DNA from: Atherinomorus stipes
Taxonomy: Eukaryota > Chordata > Actinopteri > Atheriniformes > Atherinidae
DNA: 64,000 nucleotides
NCBI GenBank assembly: GCA_023101725.1
Contig: JALJCO010010147.1
Coordinates: 1-64,000 of the forward strand
Direction: 5' to 3'
Below the pieces are notes generated by a model. The model worked only from the letters and a program-made list of their open reading frames with translations. It had not been told where the DNA came from and did no database searches. Both the position numbers and the translations under genes were made by a program. This document shows, piece by piece, positions 45,214-57,123 of this stretch. Numbering within the stretch: position 1 is the stretch's first letter; each line of letters starts with the position of its first letter.

Positions 45214-46269
45214 GCAATTCCAGTAATGGCACACCAATGGTGCCCAGCAGAAATCAACAGGGATGGATAACCATTTTACATTTTATGACCTTTTTACATG
45301 AAGAGACATAACAGCTGATTAGAACAACAGTTTGCTTGTAATTTGTGAAAATGTGGATCCGTTTCCCACTGGGATAAATAAAATATTCATTATTCATTTC
45401 AGGGGGGATTAGACTGCAAAGACAAACTGCTATTACCTGATGTTTCCTGATCATTTTCTTGTTGAATTATCAGTTTGTTTTATGTTATAACAACCAGACA
45501 AAGTGCATCTTTCATGTTCTTTATAATGGCAGAAAATCATTCCCTGGGATGAGGCAGTAACTGTGTTTGTCTGTTGAATTGAAATAAAAAAAAAACTAAA
45601 GTGCTGCTTAAACAAGGAGGGGGAGGAGATAAAACCTCTTTCACAAACACAGAACGGTTTTGGAATCATGTGAACTCTGATGTCAGAGTAGGTGAAGTCA
45701 AGTGAATTCCACAGCTGACCAATGCAACATTAACCAATGAACGGCTAGACATCATCTTTCTTAACATCCGTGTTCTTTCTGAACCTCACCTCTACAGCTG
45801 AGTCTTAACTCTTCCGGCCAGCACCTTCTTGATCACTGCCAGAGACGTCTTCTTCTTGGACTGACTGCCACAGCAAGGTCCTGGCAACGTTAGCTTAGCT
45901 TTAGCTGGCACAGCTGCTGGAGCTTCTGCATGTTTCAGTGTTTGTTTCTCGCTGTTCCTCTGAACATCTGGAGCTCAAAGCCAGAGGCTGGACTCAAACG
46001 CCCGTACACATGATCTGTGGTGAAAATGCTTTGCGCCTGCCGTCCCATGGTTTTGCTACGGAGAGAGCGGTGGCGCTGACCCACAAACCGTTGAGAGATA
46101 ACTCACTCCGCCCGCATCCCGCAGCTCTTTTTTTTTTTTTTTACTTGTCCTGTCCAGCATCAAAGCAAGCAGAATGGAAGTCTGATTGCTTTATTTTGTT
46201 GAACAGTTTTGCTTTACCAAACGGAGCTTTATGAACATAAGGCTCCACTTGATATCCTGTTTATTCATT
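45214..46269. other. no gene recognised
   Basis: Short T run at 46130-46142. No domain or element ends recognised. 45355-45400 (CCCACTGGGATAAATAAA) resembles a LINE 3' end but no body is attached. Confidence 0.4.
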
Positions 46270-47650
46270 TTATTTTATTTCTTTAATTAAACATTTGTCT
46301 ATATCAGCATTCCATACCATACTGCTGGGCCTGACAAGGGAGAAATGAAAGTTAACAGAGGTATTGATAGAAAGTGGAACAGAGAGAGAGGAGTAAGGAA
46401 GAGGAAGAGAGAGAGGAGAGAAAACATGAATCCACTTCCACAGTTCACTGGTACATCTGTACAGGGATCCCTGAACAACCAAGGTCTCTGTTGGAAAACA
46501 AAACAAGCAATCCCCTACAGGAGGACCTGCAGGTGGCTTAAATATCCTCAGATCATACAAACACATGCAGAACTACGCAGAGAAGAGGTACAACCTAGTC
46601 ATCGCAATGGGAAGCAGTGTCACAGTGTCAACATGCATAATAAAGGGTGCTCCGTGGTGATACAGTCATGCAGATGCAGCCTCGTCTCTGCAAGGAGGAG
46701 GAAGCCCGCAAGGCTCACGACCCAGGCCCCCAGCAGCCACCCAGAGGCCCAGATCCCCCTCCCCCTCACACACATACACCCGCCCGCTCCGCTCTTTGAC
46801 CTTACATACCCACACTCACTCCTCCCTCCACCCCCCAACACTCTTCTCCCTCTACCATCCACACATACCCCCACCTCCTGATACCCTCTAACACACACAT
46901 GCACTCCCCCCCACATAACTTTTTACCAGGGGGGTATAATTTCCCCTCTGGAAGATGAGCCGTTACCGGCATTAGGTACCCCTGCCTCCCGGGAACCCCC
47001 CCAGGGCATTGGGGGGCAGGCATGGCCGCTCCCACGGCCAGGCGACCGGCCCTCACCACAGAGGAGCCAGCCTCGGCCCCTGGGGGCGCCCGACCACCCC
47101 AGGCTAGGGAGGGGGGAAGAGGGACGGGAGCGAACAAGGTCAGCGGAGGGGACAGAGTCACCGGCCCAACATCCCCAGGCCCTGCAAATCCCCCAAGAGG
47201 CACGCAGAGCTGCTTGTTTTTTGTTTTTTTTTTTGCCCTTCCGCTTTCCTCCCCCATTCTATCCTATCACCCCCACACTCTACCTCGAACAACCCACAAC
47301 TTTTACCCCCGTCAACACTCCCCCATCCCATCCCATCCCCATCCTCCTCCTGCCCCTCCTGCATAGCCAGCTTGTCCCCGTACATCCACCCCCCTGGTAC
47401 CCATGCCCCCCCTCTCTTTACCCAAGCCTGCACCCCCACCCAGGCCGTGACATGCACAATCCTCCAACCCCGCCAGAACCCCCGCCCATTCACCCACCCA
47501 CACACCACCCTCATTCACTCAGCTGCCCCTCATCCAATCCCTTCACAGATCCATCCCCGCTCCCCACCCAAACCCCTCCAACCCGATACACACAAACCCC
47601 ACCAATGCACCACCCCTCCCACACTCCCGCAGCTCTGCTGCCGTGTCAGA
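46270..47650 (+). other. strongly C-rich, strand-asymmetric block
   Basis: A purine-rich stretch (46370-46420, AGAGAGAGGAG) is followed by 46740-47640, which is dominated by C with little G on the plus strand (CCCCCAC, CACCCC, CCTCCC words). Only 46925-47200 is balanced. All three plus-strand frames and the minus-strand frames stay open for 100-178 codons, purely because stop codons are rare in such sequence. The encoded Pro/His/Thr-rich or Gly/Val-rich strings show no domain. It may be the untranslated end of a retroelement, which I cannot name. Confidence 0.55.
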
Positions 47651-47659
47651 TCTGGACAC

Positions 47660-48280
47660 CACTGTTGCCAACTCTATAGGGAGATAAGTCGCTATTGGCT
47701 GGCCCAAAAGTCGCTAGAAGTCGCTAAATGACATCATTACAACAGCCAATCACTGTTGCGCATGCACAGTACCATACAATGGTTTCCAGTATAATTATCG
47801 TTTGAAGACCAGAGAAGACCCAGGTGTGCCTCAAGGCATCATGGGAAATAAGCAGCCACTGTTAGATTAGGCTATTATGGACGATTTATGATTACTAACA
47901 TATTTGTCAATGGACGTTATGGCAAAAATGAAATAAAATAATCCCATAGGAAAGTCTAAATGCACTTTATCATGCTTAGTCCAGGAAAAAAGAAAGTATC
48001 TTCTCGCACCTGCGCAGTTCATTTGTTATCTGGATGAGGAGGAGTGGTCATCTCACAGCAGCTGGGAAGGGCTGCTGCACCAGGACAGCGTGAACAGTGA
48101 GGGAGTGCCGGGAAACAGGGAGGGAGGGGCCAACGGCAGGCAGCACCCAATGAACGGGTGGAGTGATAAGTTTTATCCGTCTCCATTAACACCAGAAAAT
48201 GTCGCTAGATTTGTCGCTGGATGCTTTTTTGAAAATGAGTCGCTAGGGGGGTCTGAAAAGTCGCTAAGTTGGCAACAATG
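47660..48280. mobile_element. 621-bp hAT-like element, TSD (c/g)tggacac
   Basis: Ends cactgttgccaac and gttggcaacaatg are inverted. Flanks ctggacac and gtggacac agree at 7 of 8 bases. Subterminal AAGTCGCTA words occur four times near the ends (47676-47726 and 48195-48265), as hAT transposase-binding repeats often do. No coding domain. Confidence 0.82.
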
Positions 48281-48288
48281 GTGGACAC

Positions 48289-50034
48289 TGTTTTCTCTGC
48301 TTCCTTTAAGCACAAAATCCTGACAAAAGCGAAGATTTCCGATCGCAGAGTAACAAGAAGAGGAAGGAAACTCTCGTCACTTCAGACTGAGCTCACATTT
48401 AGCTTCCAAGACAGTTCATGTCGGCTCTTTGGTCACTTTCAGCGGCTCACACTGACTTTTCTCCACATTTGGTCTTTAAAATATGTAAAAGCGCTTTGTA
48501 TGAGCCATGAGACGGTGTTGCTGTTAGCAGAGACATCTGTGGACAGAGTCAAAGGGAAAACGTCCTAAAATAACTCAGATAAACAGGAACAGATTTTGTT
48601 AGCGGCCTAAAGACCGTAGACCTCTAAAAGGTCTATATGTGTGACACCAAGCATCTTGTACACATGATTTAAAAATGAAAACTAACCGAGAGGTGACTCA
48701 CAAAAGATTTTTTTTTTCAATGTTATTTTCCACATGTTCATGTCTCTACATGTATCTGTGGCCTTCAGCATTAAAGCTGTGATGAATGTCGTATTCAGAG
48801 TGGCCTCCTCCTGCTGTGATCCATGTTTTTATCCGTACAGTCGGGAGTGTTTGCCTACCCCTACCTCACTTTGTCTGTTGCCGGGGGTGCTGTTTTCAGA
48901 CGGAGTGGCAGGAAAGCTCCATCGGACTAGTATTTGTACATTTTTGCATTGGCAATGTTCAGAGGGAACCTGATACACTACAACGGCTTCTACATATGTT
49001 TAAAATGAAAGTTGGCCTTTAAGTGTTGGTGTAAATGATATGTTTCTATGGGACATGGTCTTGATGAGGTACTGAAAACATTCACCTCACCTGATACAAC
49101 AGAAATGAATAGTCAACTATGTAATGCCTTTTCCTCTGTTTTAATTTCTTCCTTTTTTCTGCAGAGTCCATATTCTGGCAAACCACGAACAACTATTATT
49201 ATTCTTCTCTTTGAATGACAGCCTTTCCTACACCTGTCAAGATTCGGGGCACCGGTGAAGGGGGACACTCGCATAAATGCACGTAGAGAAACACACACAC
49301 ATACACACCCACTGACGGCGCTTCTCAGGTAAAGGTTATAGACTTGAAGAATGTTCTCATTACTTCTTTGTGCAGCACAATCAGTATACTGCCTCCACTG
49401 TGGAAGGAGCTAAATGTGTGTATGTGTGTGTTCATGCATATGTGGGGATAATGAGCTGGTGGTGCTCTGAGTGTGAGCTTGTGCGCTGAAAGCCAAGGTG
49501 GTATCTCACACTGAAAACAGTCCATCACCTTAAACCTCCTGGTGTTGAGAGCACAAGACAGAACACAATTATATTTATTAGCATCCCTCGCTGTCATTCA
49601 CACACTCATTAGAGCAACTGCTGTCTGACTTTAGGCCAAACTGGCATAAAGGCCAGGCAAAATTTCTCTCCTGTACAGAAAAGAACACCAAAATAAACTT
49701 TCCTCCGATGAATAACTCTGCTGGTATTTAGTGAACAGAATGCAAAGGCTTTCTGTAGTTTGATTAGATATGAGACATTCAGAAATGTTGTAAAGGCACG
49801 GCTCAGTGATCTCAAAGCAATATCTTTATGCTGCTTGCCACAGAAATGCAGCATGCTCTATGTATGTATAGAGCAGCATATAAAGTGTTGTGCTTTTCCT
49901 TCTAAAGATGTTAATTTTCAGCTTTTCATATCCAGAATCACATTTTTTAACTCAACGTCTCTCTGGATTTTCTGATTGTCATTGATCTCTGAGCTTTATT
50001 TCAGGAATACAGACTTTCCCACACGGCCTGCATA
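48289..50034. other. no gene recognised
   Basis: No domain-bearing frame and no element termini seen. Confidence 0.4.
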
Positions 50035-50310
50035 CAGTTGTGTGAAAAAGTGTTTACCTCTTTCCTGATTTCTTATTTTTTCGCATGTTAGTCACACTTA
50101 AATGTTTCAGATCATCAAACAAATTTAAATATTAGACAAAGATAACACAAGTAAACACATGAAGATTTTTATTAGTGTGTGTGTGTGTGTGGGGGGGTCC
50201 AAACGTACACGGCCCTGTGTGAAAAAGTGGTTGCCCCCTAAACCTAATAAGAGGTTGGGCCACCCTTAGCAACAACAACTGCAATGAAGCGTTTGCGATT
50301 GGCAATGAGT

Positions 50311-50888
50311 CTACTAAGCATAGTCCGCAAGTCTCGGCCCGTTTGGGGACTCGGTTGGGTTGGGGGTGGGGGTGGTCTTCCGGACCGAGATCGCGATCAC
50401 GTTGCACTTTTGCGAAACGGGCCAAGACTGAGAATCTCAGGTGGCCCTGCTTTCGGATTCACCGTAGGCGAGGACAAGTCGCACGTACAAGAAGGTTCTC
50501 AAAACTTCTGTTTCCACCTCAAAGCGACATTTTTGTACGAGGAGCTGGATATGCTTTCATCAGATCAAATATCGATTAAAGCTTTTACTTCCTCGTAACT
50601 CCACGTCTAACAACGAGCCATCTTTATAAGTACTGCAGTCCCACACGTGTGTTTGTTGTCGTAGCGTTTTCCCACGTTGTCCAACGTTTGAGCCACAATG
50701 CCAATGCAATTTGTAGTCCACTTCCTGTCTTTGGTTCACTTGAATCGGACTGAGACCTGCGTTTGCAGGCGGACCGAGTCTGGTTGTTCTTTCCGGATCA
50801 GAGTGCACATTCACAACTCCTCTAAATGAAGCGGACTTTCCGAGCAAACGGACTCTGATTCGAATCAAAAAAGCTTTGTGAATGCGCC
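50311..50888. mobile_element. unclassified insertion inside the Tc1 remnant
   Basis: Interrupts the Tc1 sequence between ggcaatgagt and tctacagcgctg. It contains repeated (A/C)GGACCGAG, GGACTCTG and CGGACTGAG words and ends ...TTTGTGAATGCGCCC, reminiscent of non-autonomous Harbinger-like elements, but matching inverted ends are not evident. A cta trinucleotide lies at both junctions. Boundaries are approximate. Confidence 0.5.
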
Positions 50889-51215
50889 CTTCTACAGCGC
50901 TGTGGAGGAATTTTGTTCCACTCATCTTTGCAGAATTGTTGTAATTCAGCCACATTGGAGGCTTTTCCAGCATGAACCGCCTTTTTAAGGTCATGCCACA
51001 GCATCTCAATGGGATTCAGGTGGGGACTTTGACTAGGCCACTCCAAAGTCTTCATGTTGTTGTTCTTAAGCCATTCAGAGGTGGACTTGCTGGTGTGTTC
51101 TGGATCATTGTTCTGCTGCAGAACCCAAGTGCGCTTCAGTTTGAGGTCACCAACAGATGGCCGGACATTCTCCTTCAGGATTTTTTGGTAGAAGCAGAAT
51201 TCATGGTTGCATTTA
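50880..51215 (-). pseudogene. Tc1-like transposase C-terminal half
   Basis: Minus-strand frame from about 51215: KILKENVRPSVGDLKL, WVLQQNNDPEHTSKST, then NMKTLEWPSQSPHLNPIEML and ELQQFCKDEWNKIPPQRC. The Asp in NNDPEH and Glu in NPIE, 34-35 residues apart, are the second and third acids of the DD34E active site of Tc1 transposases, which cut and rejoin DNA at TA sites. The first Asp and the DNA-binding N-terminus are absent. After PPQRC the frame runs into the inserted DNA, removing the normal C-terminus. Non-functional. Confidence 0.88.
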
Positions 51216-52154
51216 CCCATATATCCATATATACACACACAACTGTATATAAAGTTTGTCCCTTCAGCTTTTGTGCTATGGGGGAAAATTATAAATAAAT
51301 AAGTAAACATCAGGGTAATTCTGCTGGATTTGATGTATTCAGCACCTTAGGCCAAGATTAAACCAGGAATTTTTAAACTGGGAAATAAATATTGCTAAAA
51401 AGCAACCAATTGTGTGTCAGCGACATGTTGTGAGTGTTCGTGTGTGCACTTTTCTTTGCCATGTACTGGAAAGTATGTTTTTTATTTGTGCCGTCATATC
51501 ATTCTGTGCGATCTGTGCGAGTGTAAACAGGAAACACAGGAAGAAGCAGGATATAGGGAGAATGTAAAAGAGAGAAAGCCAAGTAATAACAGATATACAT
51601 CAAGCTTATTCCTTTCCAGCAGTGGCAGCCAATAAGAAACTGAGGCAATGGCTCTCATAGAAGACCTAATCAAAAGAAAGACATTGCTAGAGCATTGCTG
51701 CTGATAAAAAGAGATGGAGCTTCAGAGAAAACTCTTGTCATGGACAAGGAGTGTATGCAGCTACATTGGTTGGTATGCCACTGCAACAATTCATCACCTG
51801 TTGCAGGTTGTTGATAAATGCTGTGGTGCCTCAAAAGTTCAATATATTTCCAGATAGTATTCTGCAAGAATAAATCACAGCGACTGTGTTGTTGGTACCA
51901 CTCCAACAAGACCAAACAACATATTTCCATGTGAGGTGGAGGTAGATGGAAGTGGTGGCCTCTCAGGTGTGGTACACGTCCCAGTCACTTACATGGCCTG
52001 TGCCAGTGAAAGCGTGCTACCCACCGGGCTCTGCCCCGATCTGCAGCCTTATCAGGTCACTGAATAGGTTGGTTGCACCATACGTCTCAAGAGACGCTAG
52101 CAGACGGAGGGCCAGAAGTAGCCGGTAATATCTGTGTAGAAAATGCCTCTGTTT
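51216..52154. other. no gene recognised
   Basis: No domain or element ends recognised; local palindrome near 51890-51920 (TTGTTGG...CCAACAAG). Confidence 0.4.
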
Positions 52155-52356
52155 TATGCAGTTTATGGCTGCTCCAATCACGCCATCAGACAGAAGGATG
52201 CACTTTTTTTTGCATACCAAAACTGTCATTCACAAAGGTGAAAGATGTCTAAAACTGACAGAGCAACACTGCAAAAAGTGGATTTTAAACCTCTGCCTTT
52301 GGTCGGGATGAGAGTCTACCAATACCAGAGTTTACAGTGACCACTTTCTTATACAG
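52155..52356 (+). pseudogene. THAP domain exon remnant ending at a splice donor
   Basis: One frame reads YAVYGCSNHAIRQKDALFFA from 52155. The second reads KWILNL from 52276 and TRVYSDHFLIQ up to 52356. The order matches a THAP domain: (C)-x4-C, F-F-x-(Y/F)-P region, KW, then (C)-x2-H-F. Two zinc-ligand Cys positions are Tyr here (TAT at 52155, TAC at 52333), both explained by TGY to TAY changes. There is an internal TGA at 52312. The coding piece ends CAG|GTAAGA at 52356/52357, a strong 5' splice-site consensus, as expected where a THAP exon ends. No downstream exon was identified in the next 3 kb. Confidence 0.65.
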
Positions 52357-55344
52357 GTAAGATAGTTAATTATTTTATTATTTATTGCTAAGGCTATTTC
52401 CCCACTCTGACTGCAAACCAGTTTTTAGGGGAGTTTCTGTGGTTCTCTGTGACTGGCAGACCTAGACTGGAGAAATGCAGATTGACTTATAGGCAGCCTA
52501 CAATTCTATTAGGAAATTTGGATAACAGAAGTAAAATAAAATAAGTTATAAGATCCAAGCACATAAAAACACTCCTTGTTAGTGTTAGCTATATTATGAG
52601 CTAGGTTAATATGGGATCAATATCATACCAGAGACAATTTGTGCATAAAAAAAAAAAAAAAGATTTGCATGTAAAATAATGTTTTGAAGTTGTATGAAAC
52701 AAGTTGTGCTTCTAAAAAAGATATTTACCCACACAATCATTTTGTGGTTGTGTGAGAAACCTTTGTCTGCAGAAATATTATTTTTTTTTAAACATGCAGA
52801 TGAGTTTCGTAGTTGTGTTTTATTTTTCTGTGTGTGTGAAAACTAAATTTGTTCCTGTAAAAGTTTCCCGACACAAAAATATCTGGACAAGTGCGACACC
52901 TAGGGCTCATGTGCGACACTGCACCTACGTGCTCACAAAACAAAAACCTACCACCACAAAACCTTTTTACGGATGGAAAGTAAGTCAAAATCGTGCCACT
53001 AACAGCCAATCAGGACATTCAGTCTGGCAAGCCAAACAGCCAACGATGTGGTGCATTGATGACGTCTATTTTTGGGGACGAAGAAGATGCCACTAGCAAA
53101 GACTCTTGGCTGCTAGCAGTCAGAGCCCAGCGGCAGCTACATACTCGTAGCAAGAGGCTGTTCCATCCGAAGCCGGCCACTGATCTGATTACTAACAGGC
53201 CTGCAGCACTAACATCCACAGACAAAATGCTCTTGGTGGGCGTCCAGAGCGTGGTGGTGGACCCGGTTTTCCTTTCCATGTGTCTTTGTACAGTGGTGGA
53301 TGAAATTGATGCTCCGCTTTATTAACAATGTCGTCGGGCGTCTCTGAGTCGTGTCTGGATTCACCAGATGTTCAGAGCTGTTCTGAGTTTCTCTATTTAG
53401 TCCTGATGATGGGTGCTTGCAGCGCAGTGGGGGGGACTCCGGACTCTACCTTTAATATTGCCTGTCATTGACTGACAGTCGGTCTTAGATGTGACAGCTT
53501 CACAGATGTCCTACCAGCCATGTCCCCGACTGGTGAAAAAGAAAAAAAAACAGACCTGAAAAAGGAAGGAACCTGCTCTGTGATGACCAGATGAAATTAT
53601 TTACAACATTAACCGACAAACTCTAAAGCATCTTTCTGCTGCCGTCTCTCTCCTCTGTGCTGAATGCATGTGCCATCATTTCCATCCCGCTGGCACTGAA
53701 ATTGGGTCGAACACATCCAGGTTCTGCTCTCCTGCTGATTAAAACAGCATGACTGTTTCCCTCTTTGTTCCATCTTTAAGATACACCTGCTGTTTTTGGA
53801 GTATTGTTCAGGTTTTCAGTTTTGTTTATCTAACACTGTTTTACAACTTCTTGGCCCTCTGAATTATAATCAGGTCTGAACAGGAAATCCTGCAGATGAG
53901 CCGAACCAAATGGCCACCAGAAATACCGAGCAGTTCTAAACACTGCTCACCTGGAACTTCATTCTATGAACTACCCTCTGGGGAACCGTTTCATTTTTCA
54001 TTCGTATGAGTAGAGGACCGTGATGGGGACCGATGTGACGCAACTGTCTGTGACAGATGTGCTACTTTTGTGCCAAAACAAAATAAAACAAAACCCACGA
54101 AAGTAAGAAGACAACAGCACCGTTTTCATGGTCTGCGTGACGGGATTATTAATCACAGATGATCACGTCAGGATCTAACATGGAGGCTGGAAGACACAGA
54201 AAGAGCAGGAGAAGAAGAACCCAGCAGCAGGAGAGACTTGGTTTTATGGAGGAAGAAGGGAGAGCAGAGCGCCACAGACAAAGGAGACCATGTGGATGTT
54301 AAATTATTAAACATGGACGGTTGCATCCGTGAGGGCTGGGTGATATGATCTAAAAGATAAAATCTCAGATGTTTTGAAAAATTAGATTTACGATTTTTTT
54401 TCCTGATTTTCCCACCTACCCATTTAAAGGTGTACAGCACAAGTTCCAGCTTTTTTCCAGAGGTTCGCCCCCTCTGGCGACAAGTGGAAGTGACGCTGGG
54501 GTTGCCACCTTTCAGAAAATAATAAGGGACACCCCCGACAGCTTATCGGGGCCATGACCACCACGGGCCCGACACCCGTGGCGTGGGGCACCCACAGCTG
54601 TGCTTTATTTTGTGCCAGTGCTTTTCGGAAAGGGGTGATCAAAAAGCAATTGGTCACACTTAAAGCTTGAAATGCTGCAATGAACACATTTTTATGCAAC
54701 ATTGTTGCATAGAAAGTGCTGTTATTTAGGCTACATATGTTGTAATTACATCCATTTCTATTTAAAATACAGTGAGGATAAATATAAAACAAAGTACCAT
54801 AAGCAAAAATGTAGTTATTGCATCATCAATAAAACCTAGTTAATGAGGGACTGTCATGCACATATCACATCCAGCACCAGCATCCAAAGGAGATCTGTGT
54901 GTGTGGAGTGTGCAACAATTAACTTTTAAAACACAGAACTTAGGTAACCAGAGTGACAAACCCCGCTTATTTTGACAAGCCCCGGTTTGCTGCCAGTTCA
55001 TTCATAGCGCCTGCAGAGTTTTTACGTCACCCTATCACCTGGCCAAGCGCGGCCAGGGAGGTGTTATAAGACCTGGTAGTAGCTCGCTGCTGGAACTACC
55101 ACAGGAGGGCAGGCTTAGGCTCTTTCGACTCCCGAACGGCTCTTAATTTAAGATATTTGTGGCCCTATATTTTCCCAGAATTTTGCAATTAATTAATAGT
55201 TTGTGTGTTAAAAACTTTTTTGAATTCAGTATTTTTATGAGAAGCCTATTCTGTGCATGTATTTGTCTTCAAACTTTTGTTTTTATATTTTTATATTGTG
55301 CTTCTTCTTGCAGGGCAATCAAAGCTCTCACAGTCGGTCCATTA
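52357..55344. other. no gene recognised
   Basis: Unclassified. 54494-54600 (GGGTTGCCACC...GGGACACCCC) resembles the edge of a fish DNA element but lacks a partner. 53425-53460 shares GGACTCTACCTTTAA with 57355. The plus-strand frame 52993-53325 has no domain. Confidence 0.4.
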
Positions 55345-55568
55345 TTCTGTCACTCCTCATTCATACTTGGTGATGACGGAGGCGTGGCAGCCCCCCCTGT
55401 CCACCACCGGAAACATTCACACACACCAGCGAGGCCCTCACTGGAGGCGAGTAGGGTTGGGTGTCTTGCCCAAGGACACAATGACAGATGGCTGGGGGAT
55501 TGGGATTCGAACCACTGATCCTTTGATCATAGGCTGATCTGCTCTACCACCTGAGCCACTGCTGCCCT
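55345..55568 (-). mobile_element. tRNA-derived SINE, copy 3
   Basis: Minus strand: GGGCAGCAGTGGCTCAGGTG (A box) and GTGGTTCGAATCCCAATCCC (intact B box). These are followed by CTTGGGCAAGACACCCAACC and GGTGTGTGTGAATGT. It ends with CATCACCAAGTATGAATGAG, the same tail as copy 2. Confidence 0.82.
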
Positions 55569-55639
55569 GTATGTGCTATTTATTTGATAGGGACAGGACA
55601 GTGCATACTAATGAACATAACTATGTAGTGTGGCAGTTG

Positions 55640-55795
55640 ACGGTCCTGTCACTATGCCTCCGAGTGATCATGCGCCCTGGCTACTTGGCCACAGGGATGT
55701 CCCTTTGGCTGAATGGTCAGCGTGCATGACTCTCACCAGGGAGTCTGGGGATCAAATCCTGCCTGGGACCTCTGTTGTGTATCTTGCCACAGTAG
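55640..55795 (+). mobile_element. tRNA-like repeat B, copy 2
   Basis: Same repeat as 34687-34826. A-box-like TTTGGCTGAATGGTCAGCG, a hairpin-forming GACTCTCACCAGGGAGTC in the anticodon-arm position, and B-box-like GGGATCAAATCCTG. The upstream ATTTATTTGATAGGGACAGG piece matches 44475. Confidence 0.65.
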
Positions 55796-56842
55796 GAACA
55801 TAGTTAAATATCTTGGATTATAGTTAGCAAGCCAATTAGCATCAGTAGTCACTTGGCAGGTGAAGAAAAAATACACAACAAAACAATTTACCTTTCAGGT
55901 GTCACATGGTTATATTTCAAGACAGCGAAACACACACTCCTCACCCCACACTCCCGTCATCACTTTCAATGGAACGTAGCTTTCCTCCGTTTTCATATAT
56001 TTGTACTAACCTGTATGCTCACATCTGACTGGCCGCATGGCCTCCGGAGTGGCCAGTCAAAACAATACTGCTATCTCCTGAAAAACTGGGAGCGCCTCTT
56101 CTGATTCACTATGCAGCATCGGCTCTTCTGAGTACGACACATCACTCGTGTTTAGTTGTACTTCTGTTTAGATGTTTTAAAAGATGCGACATTGCTACTT
56201 CAATCTAGTTTGGTCCCTCGTGTTGAGTGGAGGATTGAACTTTTTAAAGCTTGTTAAGATGACAAATTTGTATTTCTAAGGTGTTTTAGTGAACGAGTCT
56301 TTAAAAATGTATCAGTTACAAAACACCTCCCATCAGCCTGGGTGTTATCACTGTAAGCTGTTTGCAGCCACTTGCTTTTATTTTGAAATTACATCTATAA
56401 TATTGAAATCTAATCACTAAAATACACTAAATGTATATATATTCATTGCCAGGCAGAGGGGAAGAGTAAGGTGTGGAGCTACTTCAAAAAGATTTAACAG
56501 GTGTTGGATGCAGCATCTGCGGTGTGGACGTTAGCCTGGGCTGCAGCACCAGTAAGGCAAAAACACTAAATATTTGTGTCAACACCTAAAACATCACAAA
56601 CTCTGGACTGTTCTGATTCTTAGTCTTGAATCATATTTTGGTCATTATAAGAATTTAAGTTGGACTACAGTTGGACAGTACAGATCCTGTATGTTCATTT
56701 TTTAATATCCTGGCTGATGTTCATCAGCTGATATCGGATACTGGACAATATCCAAATATTGGAATTGGCCTCAAAAATCCCATATTGGTGGTCATTAGAG
56801 AGGCTACAATAGAGATCGGTTTCAGTGCCTTTAGAATAGTCC
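55796..56842. other. no gene recognised
   Basis: No domain or element ends recognised. Confidence 0.4.
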
Positions 56843-57123
56843 AAAGTTTCCCCCCTGAAAATAAATGTTAGACTTGTGCATGTAAAACCCGTCTCAAACC
56901 GCACCTTTGGGCCTTTACTTGTGTGCAGTAGCGGAGTTTGAATGCAACTCTCTCTCCTCCTGCCTGTAATTCGCTCTTAAGCTTTGTTTTGTTGTGTTCG
57001 GGACGTTTCTGGGTGGAGATTTCTGTTTATGTCACCAGCCAATGACAGAGCTATGGACATGACGCTGTGTGGGAATAAGATCATGACTGGAGCAGATACC
57101 AGTCACTCAAACTCTTGAAGGAA
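56843..57123 (-). repeat. dispersed repeat, copy 2
   Basis: Inverted copy of 23205-23475. Both keep GCCCAAAGGTGCGGTTTGAG and CGGGACGTTTCTGGGTGGAG (or complement). Confidence 0.75.

Larger units (their letters stand above)
50035..51215 (-). mobile_element. Tc1-like transposon remnant with an internal insertion
   Basis: Starts after TA at 50033-50034 with cagttgtgtgaaaaagtg, a typical Tc1-group end with subterminal AGTGTTTACC and a second GTGTGAAAAAGTGGTTGCCC at 50218. The transposase lies on the minus strand. The other end is missing: homology stops near 51215, so the N-terminal half and second TIR are lost. Between about 50311 and 50888 the expected continuous sequence (gcaatgagt...tacagcgctgtgg) is broken by unrelated DNA. 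Confidence 0.82.

Noticed and set aside
46345..47731. Several 100-178 codon Pro-rich or Gly-rich open frames
   Set aside because: All overlap in different frames and strands of a C-rich block where stop codons are rare; none has a domain.
52993..53325. 110-codon plus-strand frame downstream of the THAP exon
   Set aside because: Considered as a second exon of the THAP remnant, but it shows no catalytic or coiled-coil signature and no convincing acceptor linked to the donor at 52356.
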